DNA of 64,000 nt from UBA1422 sp041859095 (GCA_041859095.1 JBHEKY010000016.1:1-64000), one strand, 5' to 3'; positions 8,941-17,209 are shown, counted from the first letter of the stretch. A program made the numbers and translations. Notes: a model not told the origin generated them from the sequence alone.

Positions 8941-9038
8941 AAAAAAAGCGGATACAACTATCCGCCATCCAATGCCAAATGGCATTTTTGTCTCGTATTT
9001 ACCCAGTCAGCGTGGCCGAAAAGGTGAGAAGCGGATAA
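8941..9038 (-). promoter_or_regulatory. infC leader attenuator (L20-leader type)
   Basis: On the minus strand a perfect terminator hairpin, GCGGATA-loop-TATCCGC (8965-8948), is followed by seven Ts (8947-8941), just upstream of the infC ribosome site. About 75 bases earlier the transcript contains TTATCCGC (9038-9031), which can pair with the 5' arm of that hairpin and so form an antiterminator. A second palindrome ATGCCAAATGGCAT lies between them (8972-8985). The layout fits the attenuation leaders known for Firmicute infC operons controlled by L20. Binding of L20 is inferred, not shown. Confidence 0.8.
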
Positions 9039-9096
9039 CTTCTTCTTTGGTTACTCGGTTACTATATCATTTGAACCAATTCCTGTCAATGATTTT

Positions 9097-9648
9097 TCAC
9101 TCTGGAAGCGCGGTTGCATTTTTGCGTTCCTGCCTGCGTTTATATAGCCTTTTGCCCACCTCTAGGAGAAACATTAACACCAGTCCGAAAGCCATATCCT
9201 GAAGCAGTCGCGCATATATCCCATACCAACCGTGATTCGCAACATCAGTCAGGATTTCGCCATCCGAAACAACCGTATAATCGCTGAACCCATCGTCCAC
9301 GGAGATCCAGACATCATCGGTTTCCATGCCTTCAAAGAAGAACGATTCGTCGGTCACTTTCCAGCGATCCAGCAACGGGATTTTCCGAAATGACAGCCCC
9401 GACAGGCTTCCGTCTTCATGTCTTATGATTGCGACTTTCGATCGTGCACCAATATCAAATAATTTGACCGAGCCCGGATTGTTGGCATCATACGTTGTTG
9501 CATACTCATTCATACCCAAGGTACTGGTCCCCTTGCCACCAAAAAGAATGAATAAAATGATGGCCGTACAAACAAAGAAAAAAACAAAAGATCCTTTTCT
9601 TCCAAATTTGAATCGCGGTTGACTCGTTTCGCTCATAACTACCCCCAT
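9097..9648 (-). CDS. Bitopic membrane protein of unknown function, paralogue of the next gene
   Basis: 183 residues (177 if translation starts at the second Met). A membrane helix near residues 18-40 is followed by an extracytoplasmic domain of about 100 residues, a second helix (about 150-165) and a basic tail KRLYKRRQERK. It shares with the protein at 9675-10184 the order helix - RSKVAIIRH - SFRKIPLLDRW - ISVDDGF - helix. The two genes are therefore tandem paralogues separated by 26 bases. I do not recognise a family. It may be a small sensor or surface protein anchored at both ends. The start has an acceptable but weak ribosome site. Confidence 0.65.
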   Translation of the reverse strand: MGVVMSETSQPRFKFGRKGSFVFFFVCTAIILFILFGGKGTSTLGMNEYATTYDANNPGSVKLFDIGARSKVAIIRHEDGSLSGLSFRKIPLLDRWKVTDESFFFEGMETDDVWISVDDGFSDYTVVSDGEILTDVANHGWYGIYARLLQDMAFGLVLMFLLEVGKRLYKRRQERKNATALPE

Positions 9649-9674
9649 AACTGATTCTTATTTCATTTCACATT

Positions 9675-10184
9675 TTAAATAACTTTGTTCCTTTTGTAAA
9701 GACTTAACCACCAATTAATCCCCACAGCCAAAAGAATGAACAAACCAATGCTGATGGTCTTGGCATAGGTACCGCTCCAAGATGAATTTCCTTGGATATT
9801 GACCCGGTCAAAGCTGACTTCTGCCAGCAAGACAACAAATCCATCGTCGATGCTAATTGCAATGGGTTTTGTATCCGCCCCATCGACATTTACTTTTTCT
9901 GTCAAGTTCCACCTGTCAAGAAAAGGTACTTTGAGAAATGTCATTGCTGTTCTGCTGTCCTGGATATCCCTGACAATCACAACCCGGGAATTCGTTCCAA
10001 CTGTGAAATCGGAATAACGAGCCACATCCACGGCGATTCTATCCCTGACAAAATAATGCAGATTTTCCGAGCTAGTCGAGTTTCCTAAGGTTACGTAAGC
10101 AGCAAAAATCAAGAAACCCAGAATAATCCAGCGTAAAACCCGACCGCTTTTCTTTCCAGTAGGAAGATATTTCATTTCTGCCAT
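9675..10184 (-). CDS. Bitopic membrane protein of unknown function, paralogue of the previous gene
   Basis: 169 residues with the same plan as its downstream neighbour: an N-terminal helix (about 19-36), an extracytoplasmic domain with NSRVVIVRD, FLKVPFLDRW and ISIDDGF, a second helix (about 145-162) and a short basic end. The ATG has GGAGG upstream. It is divergent from the sigma-54 activator gene. A copy of the activator-type operator (10198-10215) lies only 14 bases before its start, so the pair could belong to that regulon. No function can be assigned. Confidence 0.65.
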   Translation of the reverse strand: MAEMKYLPTGKKSGRVLRWIILGFLIFAAYVTLGNSTSSENLHYFVRDRIAVDVARYSDFTVGTNSRVVIVRDIQDSRTAMTFLKVPFLDRWNLTEKVNVDGADTKPIAISIDDGFVVLLAEVSFDRVNIQGNSSWSGTYAKTISIGLFILLAVGINWWLSLYKRNKVI

Positions 10185-10197
10185 AGCTCCCTCCTTC

Positions 10198-10215
10198 TGA
10201 TTCAGATATGTATCA
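10198..10215. promoter_or_regulatory. Inverted-repeat operator, copy 1 (TGATTC-N6-GTATCA)
   Basis: This matches two further sites upstream of the aldehyde dehydrogenase operon (11757-11774 and 11864-11883) in both half-sites and in the six-base spacer. It lies in the divergent region between the paralogous membrane proteins and the activator gene, directly upstream of a likely -35 box. It is probably the activator's own binding site. Confidence 0.7.
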
Positions 10216-10222
10216 GAATCTC

Positions 10223-10251
10223 TTGCTTGTGCCCTATGGTTATTATATAAT
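10223..10251 (+). promoter_or_regulatory. Likely sigma-A promoter of the activator gene
   Basis: TTGCTT (10223-10228), a 17-base spacer, and TATAAT (10246-10251), followed by about 85 bases of leader before the ATG at 10338. The operator copy at 10198-10215 ends eight bases upstream, so autoregulation is plausible. Confidence 0.6.
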
Positions 10252-10337
10252 AATTTTTATATAATGTATGCCAAATGTTTGCAGCATGAAACTCTTATGC
10301 AGGGTTTCATCGTTCTTCCTTATGAAAGGAACAGACA

Positions 10338-11726
10338 ATGGACACAAAAAATTCCATCGAAAATCTCTCCAGTTGGGAGTTTCTAGCTATTTTGGACAGC
10401 ATCGACGATGCGGTTTTTATTGACGACAGTGATGGAATCGCTATTTGGTGCAACGATGCGTGCCAAGAGCTTTACAAGGTCACCCCAAAAGATGTGGTAG
10501 GAGTGCATGTACTGGAGCTGGAAAAACGCGGCATCTTTTCTCCCTCCGTTGCCAATCGTGTCCTCAATGAAAAGCGGGAAGTGACAATTATTCATGAAAA
10601 CAAAGAAGGCAAAAAGCTTCTTTCCACTGGCACCCCGCTGATTGATAAAAATGGCGAAATCATTCGTATTATTACCACTTCGCGAGATATCACCGAACTG
10701 ACCAACATGCAAAATCAGTTACAGGCTGTACAAGGTACTTTGGAAGGGATCAAGTCTTTGGAAAAAGCCGCCAATCAAGAAATCATCGTGGCCAGCCATG
10801 CCATGTTCAATGTGATGCAACTGGCGAAACGGCTTGCGACCGTAGACTCCACCGTTCTCATTACCGGCGAGTCCGGAGTTGGTAAAGGATTGATTGCTCA
10901 GCTTCTTCACCAAAATGGCAACCGAAAAGATGCTCCCTTGGTTACGGTCAACTGTGGGGCGATTCCCGAGAATTTGATTGAATCAGAGTTATTTGGTTAT
11001 GAACGTGGCGCGTTTACCGGTTCCCGGGCTGAGGGGAAAAAAGGACTATTTGAAGTGGCACAGGGCGGAACCATATTCCTAGATGAAATTTCCGAATTGC
11101 CTTTGAATTTGCAGGTCAAATTATTGCAGGTCATTCAGGACCGAGAAATTATAAGAGTCGGCGCGATCAAGAAAATACCCATCGACGTCCGAATTATTTC
11201 TGCTACCAATCAAGATCTCCACAAGCTTGTTGAAGCAGGCAGATTCAGGGAAGATCTCTATTACCGCCTAAACGTTGTTCCCATTCATGTCCCACCGCTT
11301 CGGGAACGTCCGGAAGATATCATTCCTTTGATTCGAAAGTATCTGGCAAAATTCAACAAGCGCCTCAATGACCATAAGCAGATTGATCCGGATGCGATGG
11401 CTGTCTTATTGAAATATGACTGGCCTGGCAACATTCGGGAACTCCAGAATATTGTGGAACGTCTCATTCTCACCACCAAAGAAAGTCTAATATCTGTAGA
11501 AAATTTACCTGGGTTTATGGCACAGATGAAAAGTTTGACCCCTAAAACTCAGGGTACCGCAATGACATTAAGTGCTATTTTGGATCAAACCGAAAAAGAA
11601 ACCTTACTCCTTGTTATGGGAAAGTACAAATCTACCCGTTCCATGGCAAAAGTTCTTGGAATTAGTCAACCCTCTGTGGTGAGAAAACTTCATAAACATG
11701 GGCTTTCCAACGGAGAATTAAGATAA
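10338..11726 (+). CDS. Sigma-54-dependent transcriptional activator (PAS-AAA-Fis)
   Basis: 462 residues. An N-terminal PAS sensor (about 12-120), a short coiled linker, the AAA+ domain (about 145-380) with Walker A GESGVGKG (177-184) and the sigma-54 contact loop ELFGYERGAFTGSR (217-230), and a Fis-type helix-turn-helix at the end (about 425-460). Such proteins bind upstream sites and use ATP to open sigma-54 promoters; the PAS domain probably senses a small molecule. A consensus -24/-12 promoter and two operator copies lie right after the gene, so the dehydrogenase/aminotransferase operon is its evident target. The start has GAAAGGAA upstream. Confidence 0.95.
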   Translation: MDTKNSIENLSSWEFLAILDSIDDAVFIDDSDGIAIWCNDACQELYKVTPKDVVGVHVLELEKRGIFSPSVANRVLNEKREVTIIHENKEGKKLLSTGTPLIDKNGEIIRIITTSRDITELTNMQNQLQAVQGTLEGIKSLEKAANQEIIVASHAMFNVMQLAKRLATVDSTVLITGESGVGKGLIAQLLHQNGNRKDAPLVTVNCGAIPENLIESELFGYERGAFTGSRAEGKKGLFEVAQGGTIFLDEISELPLNLQVKLLQVIQDREIIRVGAIKKIPIDVRIISATNQDLHKLVEAGRFREDLYYRLNVVPIHVPPLRERPEDIIPLIRKYLAKFNKRLNDHKQIDPDAMAVLLKYDWPGNIRELQNIVERLILTTKESLISVENLPGFMAQMKSLTPKTQGTAMTLSAILDQTEKETLLLVMGKYKSTRSMAKVLGISQPSVVRKLHKHGLSNGELR

Positions 11727-11756
11727 TGAAGAGAGTATAAGAAATCTATCGACAAG

Positions 11757-11774
11757 TGATTCATAATTGTATCA
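11757..11774. promoter_or_regulatory. Inverted-repeat operator, copy 2
   Basis: TGATTC-ATAATT-GTATCA, about 280 bases upstream of the -24/-12 promoter. This is a normal distance for an enhancer site used by sigma-54 activators through DNA looping. Same architecture as copies 1 and 3. Confidence 0.75.
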
Positions 11775-11863
11775 ATGATTTGTTTTTGAATCAGCCTGTA
11801 TTTGGTTCAAACTTCAACACTTACGATATAATATGACCCACAAATCCACCTTTTTCCAACTAA

Positions 11864-11883
11864 GTGATACATAATCGTATCAC
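11864..11883. promoter_or_regulatory. Inverted-repeat operator, copy 3 (perfect palindromic arms)
   Basis: GTGATACATAATCGTATCAC has perfect seven-base arms and lies about 170 bases upstream of the sigma-54 promoter. With copy 2 it makes a pair of upstream activating sites 107 bases apart, about ten helical turns, so both lie on nearly the same DNA face. Confidence 0.8.
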
Positions 11884-12054
11884 TTTTCTGTTTCTGCAAT
11901 TCTTGATTCTCAGGAGTTTCAATCGTTTGAGTAAATATTCAAGACGATATCCTTGCCTCAACCACGGTATTATCCGCTAAATTCCAACGTTTCTCATTCT
12001 GTTGTTCTAAATAGTTCAAATTTTAATGTTTATTTATGGTTTAGGAGCTATAGT

Positions 12055-12070
12055 TGGCACAATGGTTGCT
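12055..12070 (+). promoter_or_regulatory. Sigma-54 (-24/-12) promoter of the dehydrogenase/aminotransferase operon
   Basis: TGGCAC (12055-12060) and TTGC (12066-12069) place the GG and GC pairs ten bases apart, matching the sigma-54 consensus TGGCACG-N4-TTGC(A/T). A start near 12081 leaves a leader of roughly 115 bases before the gene at 12199. The 472 bases between the activator and this gene hold only this promoter, operator copies 2 and 3, and the leader; I see no credible small gene in them. Confidence 0.88.
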
Positions 12071-12198
12071 CTATATATACCTGCATCAGTATGGGTACCT
12101 TCACCTTTGTCTCACTAGTCGCCCACAACAAGATGCTGTTTCCAAAAGGAACCTACCCCTATTTAAGTTTATTGATTTAATTTTAAGGAGGACAAAAA

Positions 12199-13614
12199 AT
12201 GTCAGATGCAAAAGCTTATATTGCAGGTCTCGTTGCAAAAGCAAGAGCAGCTCAAGCCGTTGCCGAAAACTTCACTCAGGAAGATGTTGATAAGATCACA
12301 GGTGCTGTGGCTTATGTATTGACCAAACCTGAAGTTGCTTTGAAGTTTGGTGAAATGCTTGTTGCTGAATCCGGAATGGGCATACCTGCCAACAAGCAAG
12401 CTAAAATGTTTGGTAAAGTAAAAGGATCCTACGCACAGATGAAAGGCCAAAAGTCCGTTGGACTGGTAGACTTTGATCCTGTTATGAACGTAGAAAAATA
12501 CGCAAGACCCATGGGCGTGATTGGTGCCATCATCCCCGTTACCAACGGCGAAGCAACACCTGTCGTGAAAGCCATGATGGCTTTGAAGACAAGAAACGCA
12601 GTTATCCTTGCTCCCCACCCCAGAGCAAAGAACACAAACTTTGCTGTTACTGCTGCAATCAGAGAAGTACTGACCAAGCTGGGCTACCCGGCTGACCTGG
12701 TTCAGGCAATCGATCCTGAAATGGTTTCCATCGAAGCTTCCCAGGAATTGATGCTACAGGTTGACTTTATCCTGGCTACCGGCGGAACACCTATGGTTAG
12801 ACAAGCATATTCCTCCGGCAACCCGGCAATCGGCGTTGGCACCGGAAACGTTGTTACCATCGTTGACGGAACCACCAACATGGATGATGTTGCGGACATG
12901 ATCGTCCGTTCCAAGACGTTTGACAACGCAACTTCTTGCTCCACCGAAAACAACATCATCGTTTTGGAAGAAACCTATGATGCATTTATTGAAGCCATGG
13001 CCAAAAAAGGCGCTGTACTGTTCGCAGACGGATCCGAAGAAAAAGCCAAGTTGCTCAAAACCATTTGGCCTGAATCCCCAGCAAACCACAACCTGAACAT
13101 CCAGATCGTTGCACAACCTGCTAGCAAGATTGCTGCAATGGCCGGAATTGATGTTCCCGAAGGAACCACTGTTCTGATGGCTGAAGAAAACGGCGGATAC
13201 GGAAACGAATTCCCGTTCACAGGCGAAAAACTATCCCCTGTTGCCGGCGTACGCAAAGCCAAAGACTTCGAAGACGCACTGGACAAGATGATGAAGATTC
13301 TGGACTATCAAGGAAAAGGACACAGCTGCGGAATCCACACATCCATCGAAGAGCGACCTCGAATCATGGGCGAGAAAGTTCCCGTATGCAAAGTATGCGT
13401 GAACCTGCCTCAGTCTCTTTCCAACTCCGGTTCATGGACCTGCGGATTCCCAATGTCCATGACACTTGGCTGCGGAACATGGGGACACAACAGCATTTCC
13501 CACAACGCTACCTGGAAAGACCTGTTGAACTTCAACTATGTTGCACGACCCATTCCTTCATGGCAACCTACTGACGAAGCATTGTTTGACACTGTTGACA
13601 AGTCAGTACTGTAA
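12199..13614 (+). CDS. CoA-acylating aldehyde dehydrogenase, sulfoacetaldehyde dehydrogenase (SauS)-like
   Basis: 471 residues, aldehyde dehydrogenase fold. The nucleophilic Cys is C247 in FDNATSCSTENN. The NAD-binding part contains GVIGAIIPVTN (106-116), and the C-terminus ends with the block NSISHNATWKDLLNFNY, which I associate with sulfoacetaldehyde (acylating) dehydrogenases. The expected reaction is aldehyde + CoA + NAD(P)+ to acyl-CoA. Next to a taurine-type aminotransferase this suggests taurine to sulfoacetaldehyde to sulfoacetyl-CoA, or beta-alanine to malonate semialdehyde to a CoA ester. It has a strong AAGGAGG ribosome site, C-rich biased codons typical of high expression, and sigma-54 control. 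The family is certain; the substrate is inferred. Confidence 0.85.
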   Translation: MSDAKAYIAGLVAKARAAQAVAENFTQEDVDKITGAVAYVLTKPEVALKFGEMLVAESGMGIPANKQAKMFGKVKGSYAQMKGQKSVGLVDFDPVMNVEKYARPMGVIGAIIPVTNGEATPVVKAMMALKTRNAVILAPHPRAKNTNFAVTAAIREVLTKLGYPADLVQAIDPEMVSIEASQELMLQVDFILATGGTPMVRQAYSSGNPAIGVGTGNVVTIVDGTTNMDDVADMIVRSKTFDNATSCSTENNIIVLEETYDAFIEAMAKKGAVLFADGSEEKAKLLKTIWPESPANHNLNIQIVAQPASKIAAMAGIDVPEGTTVLMAEENGGYGNEFPFTGEKLSPVAGVRKAKDFEDALDKMMKILDYQGKGHSCGIHTSIEERPRIMGEKVPVCKVCVNLPQSLSNSGSWTCGFPMSMTLGCGTWGHNSISHNATWKDLLNFNYVARPIPSWQPTDEALFDTVDKSVL

Positions 13615-13670
13615 GCAACTTTTCCAATCAATCAATTTATTAATTTGAAAATTTGAAAAGGAGATTTCAA

Positions 13671-14987
13671 ATGTCAGATATTAAAGAAAAAAGCAAAAAA
13701 TATAACCTTCACTCCTGGAGCGCACAGGGTGCACTGAATCCTATGGTAGTTACCAAGGCTGAAGGCATCTACTTCTGGGATGAAGACGGCAACAAGTACT
13801 ATGACATGTCCGCTCAGTTGGTTAACTCCAACCTGGGTCATGGCAACAGAGCACTGATTGATGCCATCAAAGACCAAGCAGAAAAAATGCCGTTCATGGG
13901 CCCAGGATATGCAGTTGACGTTCGTTCCGACGCTGCAGAAGCACTGGTCAAATTGTCCGGTATGGAAAATGCAAAAGTATTCTTCACCAATGCAGGTGCA
14001 GAAGCCAACGAAAACGCCATCAAAATGGCAAAGGCCTTCACCGGAAGATGGAAGATTCTTTCCATGCAAAGATGCTACCACGGTGCAACCGCCGGCGCTG
14101 GCATGCTGACAGGCGAACCCCGTCACTTTTCCAATGAGCCGGGTCCTGCTGGTTTTGTAAAGTTCGAAGGACCTTACCCCTACTATGCAAACAAATCCGT
14201 AAAATTTGAAAACGATCAAGACATCGCAGATTACTATCTGGATATCCTCAAGAAGGCCATCAGCACAGAAGGCGCACATCAAATCGCTGCCATCTTCGTT
14301 GAGACCATCGTCGGATCCAATGGTATCCTGATTCCGCCTAAACAATACTTGCAGGGCGTTCAAAAGCTTTGTAACGACAATGGCATCATGCTAGTTTGCG
14401 ACGAAGTCATGGCTGGATTCTACAGAACCGGCAAAGCGTTTGCTTTCCACAACTTTGACATTCAACCTGACATGGTTACCACTGCCAAAGGTGCAACCTG
14501 CGGTTACGTTCCTCTAGGCGCTGTCATCGTTAGTGAAAAAATTCAGAAATTCTTTGACACCAACAAAATGTTCTGCGGACTGACCTACAATGCACACCTG
14601 ATGGGTTGTGCCGTCACTGTTGCAGCCATCAAAGAATATGCTAGACTAGATGTTCCGGGCAATGTTGCCAGAGTTGGAAAAGTTCTGGGAGAACTCCTGG
14701 AAGATTTGAAGAAAAAGCACAAGTGTGTTGGCGACGTCCGATACATCGGTCTGTTCTCCGGCGTTGAACTGATTCGTGCACCTCACGTGCCCATCGTTCC
14801 GTTCAACAAGGATCCCGAAGGCCTCATGCCCAAAATCGTCGGAATGCTGAAGAAGGAAGGCTTCTCCACTTATTCTCACGAAAGCGTAGTCATTGTTGCT
14901 CCTCCCCTTGTCATCACCGAAGAGGAACTACGTGCTGGTATGGCCATTCTTGACAGAGTCCTTGACTCCGTCGACACAATGATTTAA
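13671..14987 (+). CDS. Class III aminotransferase, taurine:pyruvate / omega-amino acid type
   Basis: 438 residues from the ATG at 13671, which has AAAAGGAG upstream. A TTG at 13653 would put that site inside the gene and is rejected. PLP-binding features are intact: CDEVMAGF (243-250) supplies the acidic residue, and TTAKGATCGY carries the Schiff-base Lys (K273). YHGATAGAGM (136-145) resembles taurine:pyruvate aminotransferases; beta-alanine or another omega-amino acid is an alternative substrate. It would make the aldehyde used by the dehydrogenase 56 bases upstream. A terminator follows, so the operon appears to have just two genes, with no transporter or thiokinase. Confidence 0.85.
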   Translation: MSDIKEKSKKYNLHSWSAQGALNPMVVTKAEGIYFWDEDGNKYYDMSAQLVNSNLGHGNRALIDAIKDQAEKMPFMGPGYAVDVRSDAAEALVKLSGMENAKVFFTNAGAEANENAIKMAKAFTGRWKILSMQRCYHGATAGAGMLTGEPRHFSNEPGPAGFVKFEGPYPYYANKSVKFENDQDIADYYLDILKKAISTEGAHQIAAIFVETIVGSNGILIPPKQYLQGVQKLCNDNGIMLVCDEVMAGFYRTGKAFAFHNFDIQPDMVTTAKGATCGYVPLGAVIVSEKIQKFFDTNKMFCGLTYNAHLMGCAVTVAAIKEYARLDVPGNVARVGKVLGELLEDLKKKHKCVGDVRYIGLFSGVELIRAPHVPIVPFNKDPEGLMPKIVGMLKKEGFSTYSHESVVIVAPPLVITEEELRAGMAILDRVLDSVDTMI

Positions 14988-15041
14988 GTAAAGCCAAATT
15001 CCTTAAACTTAATCAAATAAATCTTTCACACACCAACGAAG

Positions 15042-15075
15042 AAACCCGGATGACCTTGCGTCAGCCGGGTTTTTT
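15042..15075 (+). terminator. Terminator of the sigma-54 operon
   Basis: A stem of about 11 base pairs, with one mismatch, formed by AAACCCGG/CCGGGTTT (15042-15072) and a seven-base loop, ending in a T run. It separates the operon from lexA. Confidence 0.85.
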
Positions 15076-15122
15076 CGTTTTTGACGAACAAATATTTATG
15101 AGAATTGCCATTCAAAATTTGT

Positions 15123-15134
15123 GAACATGTGTTT
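15123..15134. promoter_or_regulatory. LexA box upstream of lexA (one mismatch)
   Basis: GAACATGTGTTT matches the Gram-positive LexA site GAAC-N4-GTTC except for the last base. It lies about 75 bases before the lexA ATG, in the likely promoter, and fits autoregulation. A perfect site is found before the Y-family polymerase gene at 43682. Confidence 0.65.
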
Positions 15135-15208
15135 ACTTTTTGTTCGCACTATGTTACCATACCCATATAAAGGAATGGGTACCACTTGGGAACGATGAGG
15201 AGCAAGGA

Positions 15209-15892
15209 ATGGAACGATTAAAAGACCGGGAAATGAAAATCTTGAATTACATGAAAGAAGAAATCCGAAAGAAGGGCTATCCCCCTACTGTTCGTGAGAT
15301 TTGCAATGCATTAAACATCAAGTCAACCTCTACTGCCCACAAGGATATCGCATCCCTGGAGCAGTCCGGCTATATTGTCAAAGATCCCTCCAAACCACGA
15401 GCGCTGATGGTGTTTGATCCCGATACCCAGATGGATCCTGCCACCGGCAAACCCAGCAATAGCCAGGGCAGCAAACACATCATGCAGGACCCGGCACCAA
15501 CCAGAGCTGATGTCATTGACATTCCAGTCGTTGGCCGTATTGCTGCGGGAACACCCATTCTTGCCCAAGAAAACATCGAAGACACCTTCCCCATCCCTGC
15601 CCGTTTTGTAGGCAGAGGCGAAAACTTTATGCTCACCGTCCACGGCGAAAGCATGGTAGAAGTTGGTATCTTTGATGGAGACTATATCCTGGTGGAATCC
15701 CAAAACTCCGCCAACAACGGAGACATCGTAGTCGCCATGGTGGATGGATTCGAAAGCGAAGCCACCGTCAAGACCTTCTACAAAGAAAAGGACCACATCA
15801 GACTTCAACCCGAGAATTCATCCATGAGCCCCATCTTAGTTCGGGATGTAAAAATACTGGGCAAGGTCAAAGGCGTGTTCCGATACTTCTAG
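15209..15892 (+). CDS. lexA: SOS repressor LexA
   Basis: 227 residues from the ATG at 15209, preceded by GAGGAGCAAGGA; the longer frame from 15140 includes the promoter and is rejected. It has an N-terminal winged helix (residues 1-65; GYPPTVREICNALNIKSTST), the self-cleavage bond A113-G114 in VVGRIAAGTPILA, and the S24 protease dyad S148 (HGESM) and K188 (ATVKTF). LexA represses SOS genes until RecA filaments trigger self-cleavage. An imperfect LexA box lies in its own promoter. The linker between domains (about residues 70-100) is longer than usual, with a Gln/Ser/Pro-rich insert. Confidence 0.97.
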   Translation: MERLKDREMKILNYMKEEIRKKGYPPTVREICNALNIKSTSTAHKDIASLEQSGYIVKDPSKPRALMVFDPDTQMDPATGKPSNSQGSKHIMQDPAPTRADVIDIPVVGRIAAGTPILAQENIEDTFPIPARFVGRGENFMLTVHGESMVEVGIFDGDYILVESQNSANNGDIVVAMVDGFESEATVKTFYKEKDHIRLQPENSSMSPILVRDVKILGKVKGVFRYF

Positions 15893-15921
15893 ACTGAAAC
15901 CCCGTCAAACATAATAAAACA

Positions 15922-15957
15922 AAAGTCGCAATACCCATTGGGTTCTGCGACTTTTTT
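15922..15957. terminator. Bidirectional terminator between lexA and the VWA gene
   Basis: AAAGTCGCA pairs with TGCGACTTT, with an inner ACCC/GGGT stem, A-rich on the left and T-rich on the right. It can serve both converging genes. Confidence 0.85.
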
Positions 15958-15995
15958 ATTTGCAACTTTTCTCACTTATTTATTCTTCTACCTTG

Positions 15996-17189
15996 CTACT
16001 TCACCAGCAGTTTTTTGATACCTCGTTCCAACCCATCCAACGTTAGCTCAAACATAGGGAAGATATCTTTGATTTCGTGAAGGGTTTCCCGACCGTACAG
16101 GTTTTCCCAGTATTTGGCCTCAATGGGGTTGAGCCAGATTTGTTTTTTGTAGCGTTTTTTGAATTTGTTCAGCCAGTCAATTCCAGGCTCTTCGTTGAAC
16201 AGGCCGATGACATTATTTCCACCTCTTCGAAATAACTCAAAAGGTGCCATGGCTGCGTCTCCAACAAAAATTACCTTGTATTCGCTGTTCAGATTGCCAA
16301 GGACCCAATTGGTATCCACCCACTCACCTCGCCGGCACACCGGGGTGGTATAAAGGTAATCGTAAATACAATTATGAAAATAATACACTTTGAGATCTTT
16401 GAAATGATTGGATTTGCTGGCCGCTTGAAACAGCCGGTTGCATAGCTGGCTGTAAGGCATCATAGAGCCGTCAGAATCGATTAGAAGCAGTAGCTTGACT
16501 GTATTTTTGCGGGGCTTGTCGTAGACGATCTTGAGCATGCCTCCACTGTCGCAGGTTTCATCCACCGTCTTGTCGATATCCAGGATCGTTCGGTCTCCTT
16601 CCATTCGAGAAGAATATTGTCGCAGCTTGCGGAAAGCAACCTGAAATTGCCGGATGTCCAAAATGGTATCCTGACGAAAGTCCTTGAAGTGTCGTTCTCC
16701 TGCCACTTGCACCGCAGACTTATGCCTGCCTTCCCCACCGGCACGGATGCCTCTTTCGTTGTATCCACTATGACCCATGGTGGAGGTGCCTCCGGTACCA
16801 ATCCAGTAGTTACCCCCGTCATGTCGTTCCTTTTGCTCTTCCATCCGCTCCTGAAACCGTTTCAACAGTTCGTCCAGCTCCAGCAAGAAATCATCCATGA
16901 CGGTTTTGTCGTTGATATCCCGCACCCGCACATCTTCGTTAAGCCAGTTCCAAAATTCATCCGGCAAATCTTCAGGGGTTTGAATGCCACGAAAATACTC
17001 GGCAAATACCGCATCGAATTTGTCGAACTCTGTTTCGCTTTTGACCAGAATGCTTTTGCACAGGTGATAAAATCCGGTCAGACTGGAGCCGGCCAGTCCC
17101 TTGTCCATGGCTTCGATCAGGGTCAGCCACTCATTGAGGGTGACAGAAAGTCCCTTTGCCCGAAGCAGATAAAAAAATTGCAGGAACAA
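15996..17189 (-). CDS. VWA domain-containing protein (CoxE-like), MoxR partner
   Basis: 397 residues. The N-terminal half is helical, and the middle has a Gly-rich linker (about 125-160). The C-terminal half is a von Willebrand A domain whose metal site reads LLLIDSDGSM (about 232-241). This is DxDGS rather than the usual DxSxS, so metal binding may be altered. CoxE-like VWA proteins work with MoxR AAA+ ATPases as chaperone-like pairs that mature or remodel metalloenzymes. The ATPase is encoded 20 bases upstream. The client enzyme is unknown here; no cox-type dehydrogenase is nearby. Confidence 0.88.
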   Translation of the reverse strand: MFLQFFYLLRAKGLSVTLNEWLTLIEAMDKGLAGSSLTGFYHLCKSILVKSETEFDKFDAVFAEYFRGIQTPEDLPDEFWNWLNEDVRVRDINDKTVMDDFLLELDELLKRFQERMEEQKERHDGGNYWIGTGGTSTMGHSGYNERGIRAGGEGRHKSAVQVAGERHFKDFRQDTILDIRQFQVAFRKLRQYSSRMEGDRTILDIDKTVDETCDSGGMLKIVYDKPRKNTVKLLLLIDSDGSMMPYSQLCNRLFQAASKSNHFKDLKVYYFHNCIYDYLYTTPVCRRGEWVDTNWVLGNLNSEYKVIFVGDAAMAPFELFRRGGNNVIGLFNEEPGIDWLNKFKKRYKKQIWLNPIEAKYWENLYGRETLHEIKDIFPMFELTLDGLERGIKKLLVK

Positions 17190-17209
17190 AATTTCTCCTT
17201 ATTGGTATG

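Noticed and set aside
8917..8985. N-terminal extension of IF-3 from the ATG at 8985 or 8940
   Set aside because: Extended residues are unlike IF-3, overlap the attenuator and include the ribosome site.
12202..12618. Long minus-strand ORFs opposite the dehydrogenase and aminotransferase genes
   Set aside because: They are antisense shadows of highly biased codon use in the real genes and have no start signals.
13653..13670. TTG start extending the aminotransferase by six residues
   Set aside because: The ribosome site AAAAGGAG would lie inside the coding sequence; the ATG at 13671 has correct spacing.
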